Source: Nepenthes gracilis (Eukaryota > Streptophyta > Magnoliopsida > Caryophyllales > Nepenthaceae). From it: a stretch of 64,000 bases of DNA. The position numbers and the translations under genes were made by a program. Under the pieces are notes generated by a model. That model worked only from the letters and a program-made list of their open reading frames with translations, did no database searches and was not told the DNA's origin. Shown in pieces: positions 23,501 through 33,389 of this stretch (within the stretch, counting starts at the first letter, position 1; each line of letters begins with the position of its first letter). Where the stretch lies: the NCBI GenBank assembly GCA_033239525.1, contig BSYO01000003.1, positions 21,655,716 to 21,719,715 of the forward strand, written 5' to 3'.

Positions 23501-24531
23501 TGATTTTATTATAAACATATATGATATATTCTACATGAGTAAAAGCTAATATGATATCAAGAAAATATAAATTTTCTTTAAGATAAGAAAATTAAGAAGA
23601 AGAAACAATATTATGAATAATGGTTTCTACTACGAAATTTTAAGAAGTAAGGAAACTAAATTAATAATTTTTATTTCAATAGATAGTATCGGTGGCATGC
23701 CTTAAGATATTATAATGTAGATCGTTGTTTGAATAAGTATTGCTGTGTGATTTTGGCGCCATTTATCGGGAGACAACAAATAGTACCATCCTATCTTCAA
23801 GATATAAATAAAAAAGATAATGCATTTGATTTGTGTGGGATAAACACAATCCATCCTATATTCGGGATGTAAATAAAGAAGAAAGTATCACCAAGTTATG
23901 CGACTTTGGCCTTTGATTGTACGGATTAACACAATCCAGATATCGATCAAATACTCTATTAGTTGGTAAGACCTACTAGTCGTGGTTCCTCAATATATGT
24001 AAGGTAAGAATGTATTGATAAGAAATAAGAATTAAGTACAAAAAAAAAAGTCAATTATATTATAAAAATATTTTAAAAATATATATGTATTTTTACATAC
24101 ATTATGACTTCTATTCCTTTATAATGTATTTTTTAGTAAAAATATGTATATCCTTGATTATTATATTTTTATTGAATATTTAGGTTACTCTCTTGTTATT
24201 TTTTTCCTTCAGATACTTCGCAAGAGTTTAAGTTTAGTAAACAAAAGTAAAGAAGAACCATTAAGTATGCGGTAATCAATAACGATATAAGTAGTCTAAT
24301 TTAAGTGATGATGTAAGTACTTGTAATTTTATAAGATGAATATTGGGATTTTAATTGGTATCTTTTATTATGACAAGTTAAAATTATATTATTTTTAAAC
24401 GAATATCAGAGCTATTGATAATTGACATTATTTTGGATCTTATGTGTTATAGTTTATTGTGATTTACAGATTGATAGGGTAAGCATATGTTTCCTATAAC
24501 TAAAATGAATATAAGAATGCGGGACGTGACA
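20537..24531 (+). mobile_element. Element E right LTR, about 4.0 kb
   Basis: The LTR begins TGTAACGACCGAG after the polypurine junction and ends GGGACGTGACA, terminal sequences typical of Ty3/gypsy chromovirus LTRs. It contains a 191-bp tandem repeat (21638-22205) and several AACCGG-rich segments at 22660-23340. There are no credible open frames. The last 1.1 kb match 18969-20065. The boundary at 20537 rests on the junction motif. Confidence 0.55.
21638..22205. repeat. 191-bp tandem repeat, three copies, inside the element E LTR
   Basis: Copies start near 21638, 21830 and 22021. Each contains a variant of AACATGTCAAAA, then GATATCCAAATTTTTT, TCATTTGATCGATT, TAATATGTTG and TGGAATAATC. The third copy is the most diverged. 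Confidence 0.9.
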
Positions 24532-24724
24532 TGTATGCTTCTTAAAATAAAACCATAAGATTTTATGATCCATAAACTTAGAATAAAGTCATGCTATAAT
24601 CCAATTATTCTTAAAATTTATATATTTTGATATTAGCTTTATGTTGTAAAGGACAAGTAAACTTTTTTCATTTTTTAAATGTTATTTTCTTTCACTTGTT
24701 GAAATAGCATTTAGTTTGTACACT
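24532..24724. other. Short spacer between elements E and B
   Basis: 193 bp of AT-rich sequence separate the end of the E LTR from the target duplication of B. It continues after B at 34184, so B is inserted next to E rather than inside it. Confidence 0.6.
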
Positions 24725-24729
24725 AGATG

Positions 24730-25510
24730 TGTTGCGTCCGGGTAACTCTGGCCGCGCGAGAGATCGAGTGTGAGCGGATTTCTAAGTACGTGGACGGTCA
24801 GATTGGAGCAACACAAAGTGAACGGGAGTCTAGTGAAGAGAAAAGCACGGGGGCAGGGGTTGAACACTTCAGTTTACGTGGAAAACCCCTCAATCTGGCG
24901 AAGGGTGAAAAACCACGGTGGTGGACGTACAGTCCGAGAAATCTCACTATGAAAAAGAGGAAATACAACAATGAAAACTTGGGAAACTTTTAGCGTCCTC
25001 AGGATGTTACAACGTAAGAAATATAACTTCTCTCTTTTCTCTCTTCCCTGGGGGATTTTCGCTAGAGTCTGGTTAGGAAGATCTGGAAGCCAAAAGATCC
25101 TCTCTTCCCTGCTAAAGTTGGGTATTTATAGGGAACGTAATGCCGTAAGGAAGACGACACGTGGCGGCATGTCGGGGTTATGCGCCACCATCGCCACCAC
25201 CGTAGATGCGGGCAAGGCGGGGACACCGTCACGATCTACGTGTACGGCGCTCGGGCGCATGGCTTGCAGGCACGGCGTGTCAGGAGCCGTTGGTTGCTCA
25301 CCTGGCAGATGCGCCGGCCGGCATGGGTTATTTTGGTCTTTACTCGGTGGTTCTGTCAAAGAGGTCTCAGTGTCCGTCCGGGTGGCCAAGCACTCGGACA
25401 GAGCCAACTGCTTGAATTTGATCGGGCTTATGGGCCTTTTGGGCCAGCCTCTTTATGTGACTTTTTGGGCCTGCGTCTGCGATTTTGGGTCCAGGTTCCA
25501 GGACCCATCA
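24730..25510 (-). mobile_element. Element B left (3') LTR, 781 bp
   Basis: It aligns with the right LTR over its full length, with a few small indels and a diverged patch near 25210-25300. Next to it, CGAGCCCCCCATGTC is on the minus strand the polypurine tract GACATGGGGGGCTCG. Open frames inside the LTR (24971-25552 and others) are in noncoding LTR sequence. Confidence 0.95.
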
Positions 25511-25918
25511 CGAGCCCCCCATGTCAAGCGGTTCGAGGACTCAGCCGTTTGACATGCCTTGCAAGCATCTATTCGCTGTCACAGACCGCGGTCTTCGTCT
25601 TCTGCTGGCGTGTAAGACGTCCGAGGTCTTCTTGTGAATCACAAAACCTGTCTTTCGCCGCCGTTTCCCCTCCTCGTGGAGCATTGAATGCAATGGATGA
25701 TTGATGTGACATCACCTTGGGAAACCCTAAGGCCTACACTTGCCTACTGCGTATGGGGAGTTGACACGTGGAACGGTATGATGAGGGAGCCTTTTCACTT
25801 GTTTGAAAATCTCTTTAAATCCTTCGTCGTATCCTCATTATTCTTTGCGTTTTCTTCTCTCTTCCCTTAGCTTTCTTCGAAAACCTTCACGACGCTTTCT
25901 CCTTCCTTTCTTGCTGCC
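25511..25918 (+). promoter_or_regulatory. Putative antisense-gene promoter of element B
   Basis: A G-box CACGTG lies at 25765-25770 and a TATA-like CTTTAAAT at 25813-25820, about 100 bp before the antisense ATG. The arrangement matches that in element A. It lies outside the LTR, which promotes transcription in the other direction. Confidence 0.45.
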
Positions 25919-27777
25919 ATGGCTCCTGGTGTTAAAGATATTGCTTCCTCCCTTTCTTCGCAAGATCTCGAGCAGATCAGGGCGAAGTATAGCATTCCGG
26001 CATCTGACTCGATGGTGGTTCCAGGAGCTGCGGAGAGGGCGAGCAGCCCACCGACCGGTTACATTGCGGTATACGAAGTTCACCTCAAAGGTGGACTTCG
26101 CTTCCCTGTTCTGCCGAACTCCGCCTTTGATGAAGGAGTTCGCCCCGTCCCTTCTTGGCTTCAGCCCAACGCCATCAGGTATTTGGTTTCTTTGTGCGTC
26201 TTTGCATGCTGCCATAGCAAAACCCTCGAGGCGGTCATGGTGAAGATCATGTTTCGCTTCAATCAGACTCTTGAGTGGATCACCATGACCCCCCGCCCCG
26301 AGTTTGCTGAGATGAGCGGTGGGAACCCGGATTCCACCAAAAGGTGGAAGGACAGGTTTTTCTTCCTCAAGGTGGCCGAGGACTGGGAGCTCTCCTCCGT
26401 GTGGGGAAACGTCGCTAGCAAGTATGGCTCCGACGTCACTGACGAGGAGAGGGAGGCCGCCAGGGAGGTCACGGACTTAGTACTAGCGAACCTGGGCGGC
26501 TTCAGCACGGGGAAGAAGAACATCTAGCTGTCCCCCGAAAAGCTGGCGGAAGCCAAGTGGACGGTGCTATCCAGTGATTCTGCCATTGCCGCTTCCAAAA
26601 AGAAGAAGAAGAAGCTGAGGAAAAGAGAGGGTCCTCTTGTAATTCAGGAGCCCTCCGAGCGGCCTCCCAAGAGCCCGCGGATTGAAGTCTCTGGGGATCC
26701 GCCGAGTGCCGCTGGTGAGTCCTCCTCAGAGGATGACCGCGTCATTGCCCCCATGGCCAGGAAGGCCGCGGGGCTGACTTCTGGTCCTTCTGCGGAGCCC
26801 GAGGTCGTCGCCGCATCTCCTTCTGGTATTGAGGTCCGTCCCGAGGCCTCTGCCGTCTCTGCGGGTCATCCTTCTGATGATCCCGCGACCTTTGGTGCCT
26901 TGGAGGAGGCAGTCTTGGACGAGGTCGTAGAGCCTCATGAGACAGAGGGTGCTGTTGATGTCACTGCTGGGGAGATCTTTGACCTTCTTGGCGGCGAGGA
27001 GGCAGTGGCCGCGGCCTTAGAGATCCCGGCCATTACTGATGTCCCGGAGGCAGCGGAGCCCCCCACCCCTGAAGGTCTTTCCTCCGAGGCCATTCCTGAC
27101 GTTCCTGCGGCGTCCGCGGAGTGCCCACTCGCGCCCGAGGTCCCAGAGGAGATTACCCCCACTGAGGATCCTGTCATCTCTCAGGTACTTCGCTGCCTTA
27201 TTCTTTGCCTCCATTTCTGCTAACTGCATCTAAGTGGCTTTGATTCTCTTTGTAGCTCCAGGATCTGATTGGTGGCCTTAGCAGGTTGGTGGGCGAAATC
27301 GCTCGGTCTCGACGGGAGGCGGAGTCCTTGAAGGCCGCCCAAGAAGAGATCCAGCGGCTTCGTATGGTACTTGCTTCATCCGAGGAAGCCCTGAGGCTCT
27401 CAGAGGTTCGACATGGTTTCCTGACGGGACGGATCCTTCGAGTGGAGGAGGCGCAGGACTTCGGTGAAGATTGCCGAGATGGCTCTGTCTTTGGAGTCCA
27501 AGTTACGGGATGGCATCCATCTCATGCCGCCGGGTGATGCGGGCCACCGCATCCACGATTTCCCACTGCTGTGTTGGATCCGCGTAACGCGGGCGCCGTG
27601 CGCCCTCAGGATGTGTTTGGTCTTCGGGACAGGCCATTTCCCGAGTCTTTGGAGCCAAGTTCCTTAGCGGGTCCTCGTTCATCAGGTCAACCAGGAACTT
27701 CGAGCCGCGGGGCGGGTCCTTCGTCTCTGGGAGAGTCATCTGGAGCCGTTCCGCCTCAGGGCCCCTGCGAGGGCTAG
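25919..27777 (+). pseudogene. Antisense ORF of element B (Transposase_28-like), two exons, nearly intact
   Basis: The ATG at 25919 starts MAPGVKDIASSLSS. Exon 1 (25919-27184, 422 codons) contains YIAVYEVHLKGGLRFP near residue 55, WLQPNAIRYLVSLCVF near 90, and DSTKRWKDRFFFLKV near 150. A lysine run (SKKKKKKLRKR, near 225) follows, then a long acidic, proline- and alanine-rich region. A single in-frame TAG at 26525-26527 interrupts it; the same frame continues on both sides. After a phase-0 intron, exon 2 (from 27256) encodes a heptad-like coiled coil (LIGGLSRLVGEIARSRRE), then a tail with HPRFPTAVLDPRNAG-type sequence. Exon 2 has apparent frameshifts between about 27450 and 27560 and a TGA at 27535. 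The domain resembles Pfam 'putative gypsy type transposon'. Role unknown. It converges on pol, whose end is about 110 bp away. Confidence 0.8.
27185..27255 (+). other. Intron in the element B antisense gene (71 bp, phase 0)
   Basis: TCT CAG | GTACTTCGC opens it and TTGATTCTCTTTGTAG closes it before CTC CAG GAT. The exons join in frame, and the residues on either side match the A and C copies. The intron is T-rich, like normal plant introns, and near the lower length limit. Confidence 0.75.
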
Positions 27778-27799
27778 ACCTTGTTTTTCCTTTTGTGTC

Positions 27800-27889
27800 A
27801 TTGTATTGTTTTTTATGGAATGAAAAGAAATCCTTGACTTTTATCGCAAGTGCCTCTTTCTCTCTTCTCTTTTTTTTTTTTTTTTTTTT
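27800..27889 (+). terminator. Putative 3' end of the antisense transcript and T20 run in element B
   Basis: ATGGAATGAAAAGAAA at about 27815-27830, followed by a GCAAGTGCC segment, resembles the ends of the A and C antisense genes (C has ATGAATAAAA and GTGCAAACG). A run of 20 T (27870-27889) abuts the pol stop codon. Use as a polyadenylation region is inference. Confidence 0.4.
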
Positions 27890-28960
27890 CAGTCAAGTTT
27901 TGTTATGACCTCGAGACTTGTTTCTTCCCAATTTGTTATGACTTTTATAGCCGAGACCAAAAACGGCCCTTCCCAATTTGGTGAGAGCTTATTTCTTCCA
28001 GCTATTTTTCCCGTGGCTTCCACGCCTCTTAGTACGAGATCCCCGACCTCGAATGGTCGCACCTTCACCTTCTTGTTGTAATAGCGGGCCACCCGTTGTT
28101 GGTAGGTCACCACCCTAAGTCTCGCCTGGTCGCAGACTTCCTCGATGGCATCAAGGCTTTCTCGGAGCCTTTGGCTGTTATCCGTTGCGCTGAAGCATCC
28201 AACCCGGGGACTGGTAAGGCATACTTCTATTGGGATGACAGCTTCGACCCCGTAGCAAAGGTTGAAAGGGGTCTCTCTCGTGGCCTCTCATGGTGTCGTT
28301 CTATACGACCAGAGGACTGAGGGCAATTCATGTACCCATGAGCTCTCAGATAATTCTAGCCTGGTTTTTAGCCCATGTAGGATCGTGCGGTTTGTCACTT
28401 CCACTGCCCGTTGGCACGGGGTGCGCCACCGATGTGTGCACGGTTGATCCTCGGGCTTGCATGATGCCAGTGAACCGCTTTCCGGTGAAGTGTGTCCGTT
28501 GTCAGTCCGCGATGCATTGAGCACTCCAAACCGGCACACGATGTTCTGTCGGAGAAACTCCGTCGCGTTTTGCTCTGTGATCTGGCCAGTGGTACCGCTT
28601 CCACCCATTTGGTGAAGTAGTCAATCCCTACGATCAGGAACTTCCTTTGTCCAGGGGCGAGAGGAAATGGCCCGAGGATGTCGAGCCCCCATTGGGCGAA
28701 CGGCCATGGAGATTGCAGCGCCCGGAGTTCTATGTGGGGGCGATGGCTCATGTTACTGTGGAGTTGGCAACTCTCGCATTTGCGCACGAAATCCATGGCG
28801 TCATATTTCATAGTCGGCCAGTAGTATCCTTGCCTCATGAGCTTAAAGGCTAGATTCTTTCCTCCAACATGGGATTTGCATATTCCGAGATGCACCTCCT
28901 GCAGGGCGTATTCGGCTTCTTCTGGAGTAAGACACCTCAAGTAGGGGGCCGAGAAGCCCC
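27889..28960 (-). pseudogene. Element B integrase
   Basis: Minus-strand translation shows the zinc-binding end CESCQLH, then the catalytic-core start WGLDILGPFP and GIDYFTKWVEAVPL. The frame is then lost around 28400-28520, with a frame shift into WSYRTTP. The C-terminal part (27889-28113) contains YYNKKVKVRPFEVGDLVLR and NWEGPF, the usual integrase C-terminal pattern. At least two frameshifts mean that no complete integrase is made. The product would normally join retrotransposon cDNA to host DNA in the nucleus. Confidence 0.85.
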
Positions 28961-29849
28961 GTCGATACAGCCGACCGTCCACGATCGTGTACCAACCCGC
29001 TGTCTTCTTTATCTTCTTGGCTTCGTTTGGGTCCTCGGGCAGCGAACCATTAGACAGAAACTTCAGGTAGGGAGTCATCCAGGTGCTTCCATCCGCGACC
29101 TGCATCACTTCCTGCTCGGGGTCTTCAATGCTAGACCTGCTCAGGACCTCTCGCATCCCCTTGGCGTACTGTTCAAGATCTCCGGAAGCCGCGGCTCGAG
29201 CAAGCGTGTCGGCTTTGGCATTTTCCTCCCGCGGGATGTTGATGAACTTGGTCATCTTGAATCCCACGACCATGTCCTTGACCTTTGAAAGATACTTGGA
29301 CAGCTGCTGGTTGTTGACGTCGAAGGTTCCGCGGACTTGATTAATGACCAACTTGGAATCGCTATAGATGACGAGCTCTCTGGCCGAGCATTCCTTGGCG
29401 AGTCGGAGTCCGGCCAGCAAGGCCTCGTATTCTGCGACGTTGTTTGTGGCCAGAAATCCCAACGTCAACGAGTACTTTATCTCCATTCCCTCAGGTGTGC
29501 GTAACACGATCCCTGCTCCGCAGCCGTCCTTCATGGAGGAGCCGTCCACGTGCAAGGTCCAAGCGGAGGTTCTGCTGAACTCGTCCGTGGTAGTCCGGTC
29601 TTCGTCACAAGTGGGCGGTGCCGTCGTTTCGACGAGAAAGTCTGCGAGCGCCTGTCCCTTTAAGGCTGGTCTCGGACGGAACTCGATGTCAAATTCCCCC
29701 AACTCGATGGCCCACTTGATTAGCTGGCCGGAGATCTCGGGTTTCTGCAAAATAGCTCTCAAAGGTTGATCGGTTAAGACTATTACCTTGTGCGCCTGGA
29801 AGTATGGCCTGAGTTTCCTTGCGGAATAGACCAACGCCAAGGCCACCTT
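28960..29849 (-). pseudogene. Element B RNase H plus additional archaeal-type RNase H
   Basis: The frame 28395-29846 begins with the gypsy RNase H end (LALVYSARKLRPYF, VLTDQPLRAIL) and a tether. A second RNase H domain follows with WTLHVDGSS, NNVAEYEALLAGLRLA, YSDSKLVINQVRG and NAKADTLARAAA, which supply the expected acidic residues. Having two RNase H domains in a row is established for plant Tat elements. A TAG at 29850-29852 separates this frame from RT in the same phase, so it is one nonsense mutation rather than a real end. Confidence 0.88.
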
Positions 29850-30929
29850 CTACGTCAAGGGATACCTGGTCTCGGCGCCCGCGAGAGTCTTGCTGACGTA
29901 ATACACAGGCTGCTGCTTGCCATGCTGCTCTCGTACCAATACCGAGCTCAGTGCTGCGTCGGACACGGAGAGATACAAGTATAGCTCTTCGCCTTGCTGA
30001 GGAGAAGCTAATAGGGGCGGACTCGAGAGGTAGCTCTTGAGTCCTTGGAACGCTTCCTCGCAGTCATCATTCCACCAGAAATCTCGGGATTTTGTTCCTC
30101 TTAGCGCTTTGAAGAATGGCAGGTGCTTCTCGGCCGATTTTGCTAGGAAACGGGAGAGGGCGGCCACTCGCCCAGTAAGCTGCTGTACCTCCTTCACCGT
30201 TTATGGAGACCGCATGTTCTGGATCGCTTGGATCTTTTCTGGGTTTGCCTCAATTCCTCGGTGTGACACGATGTAGCCCAAGAATTTTTCAGAGGAAACA
30301 CCGAACGTGCACTTACTGGGGTTGAGCTTCATTCCATGGGTTCTGAGTACATGGAAGGTCTCAGCCAAGTCCCTCACGTGATCGCTGCTCATCCGGCTCT
30401 TGACGAGCATGTCGTCAACGTATACCTCCACGTTTCTGCCCATCTGGTCTTTGAACATATTATTCACGAGTCGTTGATAGGTTACTCCTGCGTTCTTGAG
30501 ACCAAAGGGCATTACCTTATAACAGTATGTCCCTTGGTCCGTCATGAATGACGTATGCTCTTCGTCCTCGGGGCTCATTTTGATTTGGTTGTACCCGGAG
30601 TATGCATCCATGAAGCTTAAGAGTTCATGGCCGGAAGTTGAGTCCACAAGGTGGTCGATCCTGGGTAATGGGAAGCTGTCTTTGGGGCACGCCTTGTTGA
30701 GGTCGGTGAAGTCCACGCACATTCTCCACTTCCCATTGCTCTTTTTCACCATTACAACGTTGGCCAACCAGTCCGGGTATTGGACTTCTCGGACGAATCC
30801 AGCGTCCAGGAGTTTCTTGACCTCCTCGCGGATGGCCACCAACTTCTCCGTGGAATAGTTTCTCCGCTTCTGTCTGACCGGCTTATGCCGAGGGTCAACG
30901 CCTAATTTGTGGACAATGACCTCGGGCAA
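29850..30929 (-). pseudogene. Element B reverse transcriptase
   Basis: Two frames in the same phase (30201-30929 and 29850-30197) are separated by one TAA at 30201-30203. Visible are DAGFVREVQYPDWLANVVMV, WRMCVDFTDLNKACPKDSFP, MPFGLKNAGVTYQRLVN, the catalytic YVDDMLVKS (YVDD at 30411-30422) and the connection region LTGRVAALSRFLAKS. Apart from the nonsense codon the domain is well conserved. It copies the element RNA into cDNA. Confidence 0.92.
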
Positions 30930-31165
30930 GATCCTGGCATGTCACTGGGGGACCATGCGAACACGTCCGAGTTTTCCCCTGAAAATCGACGAGTTGCTCA
31001 CTTTACCTCCTGCGAGAGTGAGCTTCCTATTTGGACATATTTCTCTTGATCCGCAGGATTCAGCGGGACTCGGACTACAGGTTCTCCCGGCAGAGCGTGT
31101 TGCAGTGTTGCCTCGTCCCTGAGATCGAGGTCTTCCATGGGCTGTGGAAGTGTTACTTGTTCGGT

Positions 31166-31570
31166 CTAGGCCAAGTAACACATCCGTCCGGTTGACTGGT
31201 CTCCGAGTACCTCTCCTACCCCACACGGGGTGGGAAACTTCATCTTGAGATGCGGAATGGAGGTCACTGCGTTGAACGCGGCCAAGCAAGGCCGTCCGAG
31301 TATCGCGTTATAGACCGAGGGCAGGTCCACGATGAGGAAGGTGAGGATTTTTGACGCTGTCCTCGGATAGGTTCCCAGGGTTACCTCCAACTGGATGATA
31401 CCCTGGACGGGCACTGACTCGTTATCCAGCCCGTAGAGTGGCCCTTCCGGCGCTTTCATTTGATTCTTCTTAAGCCCTAATTTGAAGAAGGCATCAAGCT
31501 ACAGCAAATTGCGAGAGCTTCCATTATCAACAAATACTCGTTTCATCTGGTAGTCATTTGCTCCATCTGA
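31166..31570 (-). pseudogene. Element B aspartic protease
   Basis: The active-site motif reads FVDNGSS at 31514-31534 on the minus strand. A TAG at 31499-31501 follows it in the middle of an otherwise conserved LDAFFKLGL segment. Then come GPLYGLDNES, LEVTLGTYPRTA and IPHLKMKFPTPCG. This is the single-copy counterpart of the duplicated protease of element A. It normally cleaves the Gag-Pol polyprotein. Confidence 0.82.
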
Positions 31571-31628
31571 AACGAGTGCGGTTACAACCAGGGGGTCGGA
31601 GTGAGGAGAAGTTATATGATCTAAGTCC

Positions 31629-33304
31629 CTACGCGCTAAAGCAGAGATAACATCGCTTCACTTCGGGCCCCGTCCTTGCCTCTTCGCTGCTTGCCCACCC
31701 TGCCGTCTCCCCCGTAGGCCGGGCTGAGATCATGTTCACGACCCCCGCAGCCACTCGGTTCCTGGGGGGCTCTGCGTCTCCGCCGTCCTCGGACCTTGAG
31801 GCCTGTCCTGGCCTCTGAAGGAAGCGGCTGAGGTGTCCTCTCCGAATGAGCTCCTCAATCTCGCTCTGCAGGGTCCTGCAATCCTCCGTGCTATGGCCCC
31901 CGCAGCGGTGGAAGTCATAATACTTCGATTGGTCCCCACCGCCCGGGTTCTTCAGCTGCTTGGGCCACTTCAAAAACTTTTCTCCCCGGATCTGCATGAG
32001 GACGTTGGTGCGGGAGTCGTTCAGCGGCGTGAGATGGATTGGCCGCGGCTCTCTTCGAGAGCTCTGCTCGGCCTTATGGTGCTTCTTTGTCATCTGGGGA
32101 CTTTGATAGTCCCCAGATTTCCTTTTTCCCTCCGCGGCCTTCTGCTGAGGGTGCTCGTCCCTCTCGGGCCTCTTGGCGTCGTTGGCCTCTTCAGCCGCTA
32201 TGAAGCTCTGGCTACGGCCTCAGCCTCTATAAAGGTCTACGGGCCTTTATGTATGAGGTGCTTGAAGAAAGCACCCCCTTCGAGGGCCGAGAGGAAGGCG
32301 TTCAGCTTCTCCTCGTCGGTCAGCCTCAGGATCTGCCTGGCCTCTGCGGTAAACCACGCCAGGAACCCTCTCAAGCCCTCTCTGGGTCCCTGTTTGACAC
32401 GAGTGAGGTGCCAGGGCTGCTTCTCCACTCTTCTGCTGGAGGCAAACTGGGACAAGAAAGCCGTCGTCAGGTCTCCGAAATCGCAAATGGAGTCCGCGAG
32501 CATTCCGTAGAACCACATCCGTGCATCCCCCTTGAGTCGGGAGAAGCACCGGCACATGGTTGTCTCGTCCAAACCACAGAGGCTCGGTGCTCCATTTGAA
32601 ATGGTTAAGGTGATCCATGGGATCACCGCTTGCCGTCAACCTCCGGGTTGGGCATCTTGAACTTTGGGGGAGCGTCTTCGTCCTAATCTCCGTGGAAAAC
32701 GGAGATTGAAGTGCGTTAGCTCCTCCTCCGCTGCTCTCACGCAGCATCAGCTTCCATCATCTTTCCGGCCTGGCCTCCACTCGAGGTGGTGCAGCTGTCC
32801 TTCTTTCGTTTAGGTAGTGCCTTAATTCATAAGGCTCCTGAACTGCACGGCCCTCTGGGACCATGCGGGCTCCTCTTGGGAGCGCTTCTCGGGGAACCGC
32901 CTCTTGATCGTCGTGGTCGCGGCGGTTCCATTGGGCCTCCGAATGGTGTCTCTCGGGGCTTTCTCCTTGAACCCGAGGACCTGGTTGGTCCTCGACCCTT
33001 CGTGGCGCTCTGCTGCTGAAAGCCACCCAGGTCCTCGGGTGTTCCCGTTGGCCGGGAGGTCTTTCGCGGTGATTGCCTCCTTCGTTCCCGACACAGGCGC
33101 CTCGGCTTGTGAGGCCATGTCGGAGCCGCCCGCTAAGCCGTCGATTTTGGAGCGAGAGGGTCATGAAGGCTGTGACATGCCATCCACAGGCGGCCAAGCC
33201 CCTCACCACCGGATCGGGATGATCCTCAACCCCAACACGGGGGTTAGCGCCGGCGCTGAGGCCGCTTCTCGGGCCGCGCTCGCTTGCGCCCTTGTGTTCA
33301 CCAT
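31629..33304 (-). pseudogene. Element B gag
   Basis: The likely start is the ATG at 33304 (MVNTRAQASAAREAA), shortly inside the primer-binding-like site. The N-terminal part is charged and disordered. A capsid-like part at 32237-32626 has QFASSRRVEKQPWHLTRVKQ and GLRGFLAWFTAEARQI. The C-terminal part has YYDFHRCGGHSTEDCRTLQ. Frames change several times between 33200 and 32240, so at least three frameshifts are present. Gag would normally form the virus-like particle in the cytoplasm. Confidence 0.82.
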
Positions 33305-33368
33305 TGAGAGATTCGACTTAGGTTGTTGGGTACTTGCGAGAAAGTGTGAAAAGGCGACTTTGGGCCGC

Positions 33369-33389
33369 TTCCCACAGGGCACGCGCCAA
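33369..33389 (-). promoter_or_regulatory. Element B primer-binding-like site
   Basis: On the minus strand, directly after the 5' LTR, the sequence is TTGGCGCGTGCCCTGTGGG. A and C have TTAGCGCCGTCTGT in the same place, so B differs inside the tRNA-matching stretch. Confidence 0.6.

Larger units (their letters stand above)
18969..24531 (+). mobile_element. Element E: gypsy-like LTR element with almost no internal region
   Basis: 18969-20065 and 23428-24531 are direct repeats, both starting TGTTAAAAT and ending in (G)TAACA or GTGACA. Directly after 20065 is a primer-binding site (TGATATCAGAG). A chromovirus-like polypurine junction lies at 20500-20536, followed by TGTAACGACC at 20537. The best reading is a 5'-truncated left LTR, 471 bp of internal remnant, and a full right LTR of about 4.0 kb (20537-24531). 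The alternative is 1.1-kb LTRs with a 3.4-kb noncoding core (LARD-like). No gag or pol frame exists, so it is non-autonomous or internally deleted. No clear 5-bp duplication is visible. Confidence 0.65.

Noticed and set aside
24971..25704. Overlapping plus-strand frames of 193 and 174 codons
   Set aside because: They lie within and across the edge of the left LTR of element B; the right LTR carries matching frames with different breaks, so they are noncoding LTR sequence.
28647..29769. Several plus-strand frames of 68-139 codons
   Set aside because: They are antisense shadows of the RNase H and integrase genes of element B.
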